Source: Gemmatimonadales bacterium
Lineage (GTDB): Bacteria; Gemmatimonadota; Gemmatimonadetes; Gemmatimonadales; GWC2-71-9
Direction of reading: 5' to 3'
Assembly (NCBI GenBank): GCA_036500345.1
Contig: DASYCE010000028.1
Coordinates: forward strand, 20,084-84,083
DNA length: 64,000 nucleotides
Position numbers and translations under genes: made by a program. Positions within the stretch are counted from its first letter, which is position 1. Each line of letters begins with the position of its first letter. Below, piece by piece: positions 58,747 to 64,000 of the stretch. A model generated the notes under the pieces. It was not told the origin of the DNA. It was given only the letters and a program-made list of their open reading frames with translations, and did not search any database.

Positions 58747-60234
58747 ATGAAGCAACCGATGATCCTCGCGGCGATCGCGCTGACCGCCGCCACCACACTC
58801 CACGCGCAGGCGGCGCGCGAGAGCGGCGATCCGTCGACGGAATGGCCGTCGTGGACCGCGCCGGCACCGACGCCCGGACACCGCGCGACGGCGCCGATCC
58901 TCATCAGGAACGCCACCGTGATGACGGTGACGAAGGGGACGCTCGACAACACCGATCTCCTCCTCGACAACGGCAAGATCGCGCGAATCGGGAAGGGACT
59001 CTTCGCACCCGCAGGTGCAGTCACGATCGACGGAACCGGGAAGTTCGTGACACCGGGAATCATCGACGTGCATTCTCACACGATGATGGACGCAGTCAAC
59101 GAAGGGTCGCGATCGGTGACGTCGATGGTGCGGGTGCGCGACATCCTCAACAACACCGCGCCGGCGATCTACGACGAACTCGCCGGTGGCACCACGACGA
59201 TTCACGTGCTGCACGGATCGGCAAACACGATCGGCGGGCAGGACGCGGTGGTGAAGCTCAAGTGGGGACGTCCCGTCGACGAGATGATCTTTCCGGGCGC
59301 GATGCCGGGAATCAAGTTCGCCCTGGGCGAGAACGTCACGGGGAAGAACAACTCCACCGTGATCGTGCAGGGGCAGCCGCAGGCGCCGCGCCGTTATCCG
59401 CAATCGCGGATGGGACAGGAAGAGGTGATCCGCGACGAATTCACCCGCGCGATCGACTACAAGGCGGACTGGGACGACTACAACGCGCGCGTGTCGAAAG
59501 GCGAGAAGGGACTCGTCGCGCCTCGCAAGGATCTCGAACTCGAACCGATCAAGGAGATCCTCGAAGGGAAGCGACTGATCCATTCGCATTCATACCGCGC
59601 CGATGAGATGCTGATGCTCCTCGAACTCTCCGACGAGTTCCACTTCCACGTCGCCGTGCTCCATCACGGTCTCGAGGGATACAAGATCGCCTCCGAGATG
59701 GCGAAGCACGGCACCGGACTCTCGACCTTTGCCGACATGTGGGGATACAAGGTCGAGGCGTACGACGCGATTCCGTACAACGCCGCGATCACGACATCGC
59801 ACGGTGTCGTCACCACGATCAATTCGGATGACGATGGTCGCGCGCGGCGGCTCAACATCGATGCCGCCAAACTGATGCGCTGGGGCGGAATGAGCGAGAA
59901 CGACGCGCTCAAGACGATCACCATCAACGGTGCGATCCAGCTGGGGGTCGAGAAGAAGGTCGGCTCGATCGAGACCGGAAAGGACGCCGACGTGGTGGTC
60001 TGGAGCGGGGATCCGCTGTCGGTCTATTCGCGAGTGGAATCGACGATCATCGACGGCGAAGTCTTCTTCGACCGCGAGAAGGACATCGCCCGGCGCGATT
60101 CAATTGCGACCGAGCGCGCCGCACTCGAGAAGGAAGACGCACAGATGAATCCGCGAACCGGCGGCGGCGGCGGCTCCCGCGGCGGCAACGGCGCCGTTCC
60201 CGGCAATCCTGGCGCAGAGGAGATCCACCAATGA
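58747..60234 (+). CDS. Exported amidohydrolase with intact metal site
   Basis: A 495-residue amidohydrolase. The signal peptide is KQPMILAAIALTAATTLHAQ. The metal motif HxH is present (VTPGIIDVHSHTM, His109 and His111), with further His in RLIHSHSYRADEML and VAVLHHGLEG and an Asp in INSDDDGRARR. The catalytic site is therefore complete. The C-terminal tail is glycine-rich (GGGGGSRGGNG). GAGGA lies five bases before the chosen ATG at 58747; an ATG at 58735 is also possible. It is the only one of the three with all metal ligands. Confidence 0.9.
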   Translation: MKQPMILAAIALTAATTLHAQAARESGDPSTEWPSWTAPAPTPGHRATAPILIRNATVMTVTKGTLDNTDLLLDNGKIARIGKGLFAPAGAVTIDGTGKFVTPGIIDVHSHTMMDAVNEGSRSVTSMVRVRDILNNTAPAIYDELAGGTTTIHVLHGSANTIGGQDAVVKLKWGRPVDEMIFPGAMPGIKFALGENVTGKNNSTVIVQGQPQAPRRYPQSRMGQEEVIRDEFTRAIDYKADWDDYNARVSKGEKGLVAPRKDLELEPIKEILEGKRLIHSHSYRADEMLMLLELSDEFHFHVAVLHHGLEGYKIASEMAKHGTGLSTFADMWGYKVEAYDAIPYNAAITTSHGVVTTINSDDDGRARRLNIDAAKLMRWGGMSENDALKTITINGAIQLGVEKKVGSIETGKDADVVVWSGDPLSVYSRVESTIIDGEVFFDREKDIARRDSIATERAALEKEDAQMNPRTGGGGGSRGGNGAVPGNPGAEEIHQ

Positions 60235-61562
60235 TCCGCACACTCCGGATCGCCGCGTGCATGACATTGACGGGTGTTTTCATTCCGTCGCTGCTCTCGG
60301 CCCAGCTCGGCTCGTACAATCCGCGTCCCGGTCCGCAGGGAGTCTTTGCAATCACCGGCGGGCACATCTTCCCCGGTAACGGTCCCGAGATCGCGAACGG
60401 CACCGTGGTGATCACCAACGGGAAGATCACCGCTGTTGGCGCCAACGTGACGGTGCCGACGGGCGCCAAGGTGATCGACGCGAAGGGACTCAGTGTCTTC
60501 CCCGGGATGATGGAGACCGCCAACGGACTCGGCCTCGCCGAGATCACCGAGGGGGTCAATGCGACTGTGGACAACATCGAGTCGGGGCGGCTCAATCCGA
60601 ATGAGCAGGCGTTCTTCGGCTTCGATCCGCACAGCGCCTACGTAGGCACGACGCGCTTTACCGGAATCACCAGCGTAGTGAGCGCTCCGGAAGGCGGGCT
60701 GATCTCGGGGCAGGCTGCGCTGATGAATCTTGCCGGCGATACGCCGCCCGAGATGGCAGTCGTGCCGCGGGTGGCGATGGTGATCAACCTGCCGAGCGGA
60801 GGTCGCGGCGGCCGGGGGGGCGGCGGAGGCTTCGGAGGAGCGGCGGGGGGCGCGAACACCAGCTCCGCCGATCTCGATTCGATCAAGACGATTCTTCGCA
60901 ATGCGGATGCGTACGGTCGCGAGCTCGAAGCGTATGCGAAGGACAAGACGCTGCCGCGGCCGCAGCACGACGTGGTACTCGCGTCGCTGATTCCGGCGGT
61001 GCGCGGCGAGATGCCGGTGATGATCCCGGCGAACTCGACGACTGAAATCCGTGCGGCGGTGGCGTTTGCGGAAGAGATGAAACTCAAGCCGATTCTCGTC
61101 GGCGGGCGCGACGCGTGGAAGGTCACCGACTATCTCAAGCAGCACGACGTCCCGGTGATCCTCACCTCGGTGATGGCGATGCCGGCTCGCGAAGACGATC
61201 CGTACGACGTGAACTACAGTGCTCCGGCGAAGCTCGCGGCGGCGGGGGTCCGGTTCGCAATCGCGGCCGGCGAGCCGAATCCCGATATCCGCAACCTGCC
61301 GTTCGTGGCGGGAATGGCGGCGTCGTTCGGGTTGAGCCGGGACGATGCGCTCAAGTCGGTGACGCTCTGGCCGGCGCAGATCTTCGGCGTCGGCGACAAG
61401 CTGGGGAGTATCGAGGTCGGGAAGATGGCGGACCTGGTGGTGAGCGACGGCGACCTGCTCGAGGCGCGCACCAACACAAAGTATCTGTTTATCGATGGAC
61501 GGCAGGTTCCGCTCGACAACATGAACAGCGCGATGTACAACATGTTCAAGGATCGGCCGTAG
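60231..61562 (+). CDS. Exported amidohydrolase-like protein lacking HxH
   Basis: A 443-residue homologue of the first gene in this operon. Signal peptide MIRTLRIAACMTLTGVFIPS. The amidohydrolase barrel is recognisable (ITGGHIFPGNGPEIANGTVV, KGLSVFPGMMETANGLG), but the HxH position reads ANG (Ala97, Gly99). A glycine/arginine insert lies near residue 190 (GGRGGRGGGGGFGGAAGG). The C-terminus carries the usual LGSIEVGKMADLVV strand. It overlaps the active amidohydrolase by four bases (ATGA), so the two may form a mixed complex. Confidence 0.82.
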   Translation: MIRTLRIAACMTLTGVFIPSLLSAQLGSYNPRPGPQGVFAITGGHIFPGNGPEIANGTVVITNGKITAVGANVTVPTGAKVIDAKGLSVFPGMMETANGLGLAEITEGVNATVDNIESGRLNPNEQAFFGFDPHSAYVGTTRFTGITSVVSAPEGGLISGQAALMNLAGDTPPEMAVVPRVAMVINLPSGGRGGRGGGGGFGGAAGGANTSSADLDSIKTILRNADAYGRELEAYAKDKTLPRPQHDVVLASLIPAVRGEMPVMIPANSTTEIRAAVAFAEEMKLKPILVGGRDAWKVTDYLKQHDVPVILTSVMAMPAREDDPYDVNYSAPAKLAAAGVRFAIAAGEPNPDIRNLPFVAGMAASFGLSRDDALKSVTLWPAQIFGVGDKLGSIEVGKMADLVVSDGDLLEARTNTKYLFIDGRQVPLDNMNSAMYNMFKDRP

Positions 61563-61592
61563 CCATTCAACACCCCGCACGGGGATGAGGGA

Positions 61593-62834
61593 ATGATGCA
61601 TTGGGATACCGGCAACATCGCGTTCATGCTGGTGTCGACATCGCTGGTGATGCTGATGACGCCGGGGCTCGCCTTCTTCTACGGCGGGCTCGTCGGACGG
61701 AAGAACGTCCTCACCATCATGATCCAGAGTTTCGTGTCGATGGGTGTTACGACGGTGCTCTGGGTGGTGTGCGGCTATTCGATGGCATTCAGCGGCCGCT
61801 ACGGCGATCCGCTGGATCCCGACATCGGCGGGATCATCGGCAACTTCCACATGGCGTTCCTGCACGGCGTCACCGCGACGACGCCGTTCCCGGGATCACC
61901 GACGATCCCGCTGGTGGTGTTCATCGCCTACCAGATGATGTTCGCCCAGATCACGCCGGCACTGATCACCGGCGCCTTCGCAAACCGGGTGACATTCAAG
62001 GCGTATCTCCTCTTCCTCTCTGCGTGGCTGCTGCTGGTCTACTTCCCGGTGGCGCACATGGTCTGGGGCGGTGGGTTGCTGCAGCAGCACGGCGTCCTCG
62101 ATTTCGCCGGCGGGATCGTGGTGCACGCGACGGCAGGATTCGCGGCGCTCGCGGCGGTGTTCTACGTCGGACGCCGCAAGGTGCCGGACCAGGGGCTGCA
62201 CAGCATCCCGCTCGTGGCCCTCGGCACCGGTCTCCTCTGGTTCGGGTGGTATGGATTCAACGCCGGGAGCGAGCTCAAAGTCGATCCGGTGACATCGATG
62301 GCGTTCCTCAACACCGACATCGCCGCGTCGTTTGCCGCGATGACCTGGCTGGTGCTGGCGTGGACGATCGAGCGGAAGCCGAAGTTCGTCGGCCTTCTCA
62401 CCGGATCGATCGCCGGTCTTGCAGCGGTGACCCCGGCTGCAGGGTATGTGTCGACGGGAACGGCGGTGCTGATCGGGATCGTGTCGAGCGTGATCTGCTA
62501 CTACGCGATCTGGCTCAAGAACCGGATGCAGTGGGACGATGCGCTCGACGTCTGGGGAGTGCACGGCGTCGGAGGTGTGACCGGCGTATTCGCGCTGGCG
62601 ATCTTCGCCACGAAGGTGGTCAATCCCGACGGTGGTGCCGACGGACTGCTGCACGGCGGGACGGCGTTCTTTGCCAAGGAGATTGGCGCGGTCGTGGGCG
62701 CTGCGGCGTATGCGTTCGCGTTCACGTACGTGATGCTCATCGTGATCGACCGGATCACGGCGGTGAAGGTGACCGCTGCCGAAGAAGAGACGGGACTCGA
62801 CCAGACGCTGCACGGGGAGCAGGCGTACATCTGA
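61593..62834 (+). CDS. amt: Ammonium transporter Amt
   Basis: A 413-residue channel with eleven TM helices. The twin histidines are His178 in FAGGIVVHATAG and His324 in WGVHGVGGVTG; Asp170 precedes the first. The N-terminal PGLAFFYGGLVGRKN is the family signature. It conducts ammonium or ammonia across the inner membrane as a trimer. No glnK/PII gene is adjacent in this window, though such genes often lie next to amt. It lies 30 bases after the amidohydrolase operon and may be co-transcribed, as amide hydrolysis would release ammonia. Confidence 0.95.
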   Translation: MMHWDTGNIAFMLVSTSLVMLMTPGLAFFYGGLVGRKNVLTIMIQSFVSMGVTTVLWVVCGYSMAFSGRYGDPLDPDIGGIIGNFHMAFLHGVTATTPFPGSPTIPLVVFIAYQMMFAQITPALITGAFANRVTFKAYLLFLSAWLLLVYFPVAHMVWGGGLLQQHGVLDFAGGIVVHATAGFAALAAVFYVGRRKVPDQGLHSIPLVALGTGLLWFGWYGFNAGSELKVDPVTSMAFLNTDIAASFAAMTWLVLAWTIERKPKFVGLLTGSIAGLAAVTPAAGYVSTGTAVLIGIVSSVICYYAIWLKNRMQWDDALDVWGVHGVGGVTGVFALAIFATKVVNPDGGADGLLHGGTAFFAKEIGAVVGAAAYAFAFTYVMLIVIDRITAVKVTAAEEETGLDQTLHGEQAYI

Positions 62835-62924
62835 CCTGAACGCTGCTCCCGCACGCGTCGGTCGCCGGGGGAGCCGCCCATCCGTCGGACCGGAACTCGC
62901 GCGCGTTGGCTGCGGACTGTGGCG

Positions 62925-64000
62925 CTACTTCTTCCTGATCACGAACATCACCGCGCCGTGGGCCGGGACACCTGACGTCAGCACGTCATTGACGATCTGA
63001 TCGGTGTGGGCCCACAAGTCCCGGGCGGCGTAGTTTTTCGCCGGCGGGAGTCCGAGGTCGGCTGGCGCGATTGACATCGAGATCGGCGTTTCGCTGCGGT
63101 TGAGGAAGACAACGGCCTTGGCGCCGCTCTTCATCGGCTTGACCCAGACCTGCGTCTGCGTCGTGCTGTCGTTGCGCAGCAGCGTGCCCTGCTGGCCGCC
63201 CCAATCCTGGTCGACCGCGATCACGTCGCGGTTGGTGAGGATGGCACGCGTCGTGTCCGACATGTGCCGCAGGTCGTTGCCGGCGATGAGCGGTGCGTTG
63301 AGGATCGCCCAGAGCGAGAAGTGCGCGATGTATTCATTGAACGCCATCCCACCGTTGCCGACTTCGAGCATGTCGGGATCGTTCCACGCGGCGGGACCGG
63401 AGTACTTCTCGAGGCCGACCTGCTTGTCGAGGATGCGGAGCATCGAGTTCCAGCGATCGCTGATATCGCCGGTGGTGCGCCAGAGCATCCCGCCGACCGA
63501 CTTCCCCCACTCCCATGACTTGTTCTCGCCCCATTCGCAGAGCGAGAAGACGATCGGCCGTCCGGTCGCCTTGAGCGCGTCGCCCATCGCCTTGTAGCGT
63601 GCGAGTGCCGGGCGCTTCTCGTTGTTGCAGTTGTCGTACTTGAGGTAATCGACGCCCCACGCGGCGAACGACTTGGCGTCGTCGACTTCGTGATCGAGCG
63701 ACGCGGGGAGTCCCTGGCAGGTCTTCGTTCCGGCCGACGAGTAGATGCCGAGCTTGAGTCCCTTGGCGTGGACGTAGTCGGCGACGCCCTTGATCCCGTG
63801 CGGGAAGTGGACGGAATCGGCTTGGAGGTGTCCGGCGGCATCGCGGTCCCTCGCCATCCAGCAGTCGTCGATGTTGACATAGCGGTAGCCCGCATCGCGC
63901 ATCCCGGACGTGACCATCGCGTCGGCGGTCTGCTCGATGAGCTGTTCGTCGACGTGGCAGCCGAATTTGTTCCACGAGTTCCATCCCATCGGCGGGGTGG
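62925..64000 (-). CDS. GH27 alpha-galactosidase, N-terminus cut by window edge
   Basis: At least 358 residues of a glycoside hydrolase family 27 enzyme, running off the end of the window. The first ATG visible is the M of PPMGWNSWN, which is internal: codons for Pro and Thr precede it. The (beta/alpha)8 barrel shows YVNIDDCW, the nucleophile Asp in DYLKYDNCNNEKR, and the acid/base Asp in RTTGDISDRW. The C-terminal beta-sandwich follows (QTQVWVKPMKSGAKAVVF). It releases alpha-galactose from glycans or galactolipids, probably in the periplasm. Confidence 0.92.
   Translation of the reverse strand, partial: TPPMGWNSWNKFGCHVDEQLIEQTADAMVTSGMRDAGYRYVNIDDCWMARDRDAAGHLQADSVHFPHGIKGVADYVHAKGLKLGIYSSAGTKTCQGLPASLDHEVDDAKSFAAWGVDYLKYDNCNNEKRPALARYKAMGDALKATGRPIVFSLCEWGENKSWEWGKSVGGMLWRTTGDISDRWNSMLRILDKQVGLEKYSGPAAWNDPDMLEVGNGGMAFNEYIAHFSLWAILNAPLIAGNDLRHMSDTTRAILTNRDVIAVDQDWGGQQGTLLRNDSTTQTQVWVKPMKSGAKAVVFLNRSETPISMSIAPADLGLPPAKNYAARDLWAHTDQIVNDVLTSGVPAHGAVMFVIRKK

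Noticed and set aside
60024..61865. Minus-strand open frame of 613 codons opposite the amidohydrolases and amt
   Set aside because: No family signature; both underlying plus-strand genes are well supported.

Overview
The window is GC-rich, coding-dense bacterial DNA. It carries two very large outer-membrane proteins of the DUF5916 type, two orphan ABC permeases of the ADOP kind (one under a PadR regulator), creatininase-family enzymes, exported amidohydrolases with Gly/Arg-rich inserts, and the short intergenic palindrome whose spurious translation reads HPERSEGS. Together these suggest a soil-type Gemmatimonadota (possibly Acidobacteriota) chromosome. That placement is inference: no rRNA or other marker gene is present.

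Layout: 1-6.3 kb holds a truncated phosphoesterase, an outer-membrane beta-barrel protein, the helicase HrpB and a DUF5916 protein. 6.4-19.1 kb is one minus-strand run of eleven genes, most overlapping by 1-4 bases. Transcription starts with two ATP-grasp enzymes (one circularly permuted) and a YbdK-type carboxylate-amine ligase. A gamma-glutamyl hydrolase-like amidotransferase, a beta-propeller, a creatininase-like amidase, two NAD(P)-dependent redox enzymes, an M20 dipeptidase, an amino-acid permease and an S15/CocE hydrolase follow. It reads as a pathway that makes, processes, takes up and breaks down an amide-linked small molecule. 19.3-25.6 kb has small exported proteins, an esterase, a PadR/ADOP pair with a palindromic operator, and a GNAT acetyltransferase. 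25.6-35.1 kb is an efflux island: two divergent MFS exporters, then TetR-TolC-adaptor-RND pump.

35.1-42.9 kb is another minus-strand block: DUF1761, a methyltransferase, an ADOP permease, an MBL hydrolase, an SGNH hydrolase, a papain-like amidase, a 52-residue membrane protein, a second creatininase and a DUF1080 protein. 42.9-47.3 kb has a second DUF5916 protein and an exported M24 peptidase. 47.3-51.2 kb is a run of seven small, mostly unrecognised exported or membrane proteins.

51.2-56.8 kb looks accessory. It contains a helical protein of unknown function followed by about 700 bases of degenerate 21-base tandem repeats, a RelE/NadS-like toxin-antitoxin pair whose operator lies inside its promoter, an orphan LuxR-type HTH protein beside a decayed reading frame, and a three-gene cassette of two lipoproteins flanking an Ig-like/HExxH protein. 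56.9-61.6 kb is an operon of three exported amidohydrolases, only the middle one keeping the HxH metal motif. An ammonium transporter and a truncated GH27 alpha-galactosidase end the window. I saw no tRNA, rRNA, CRISPR array, insertion sequence or prophage.
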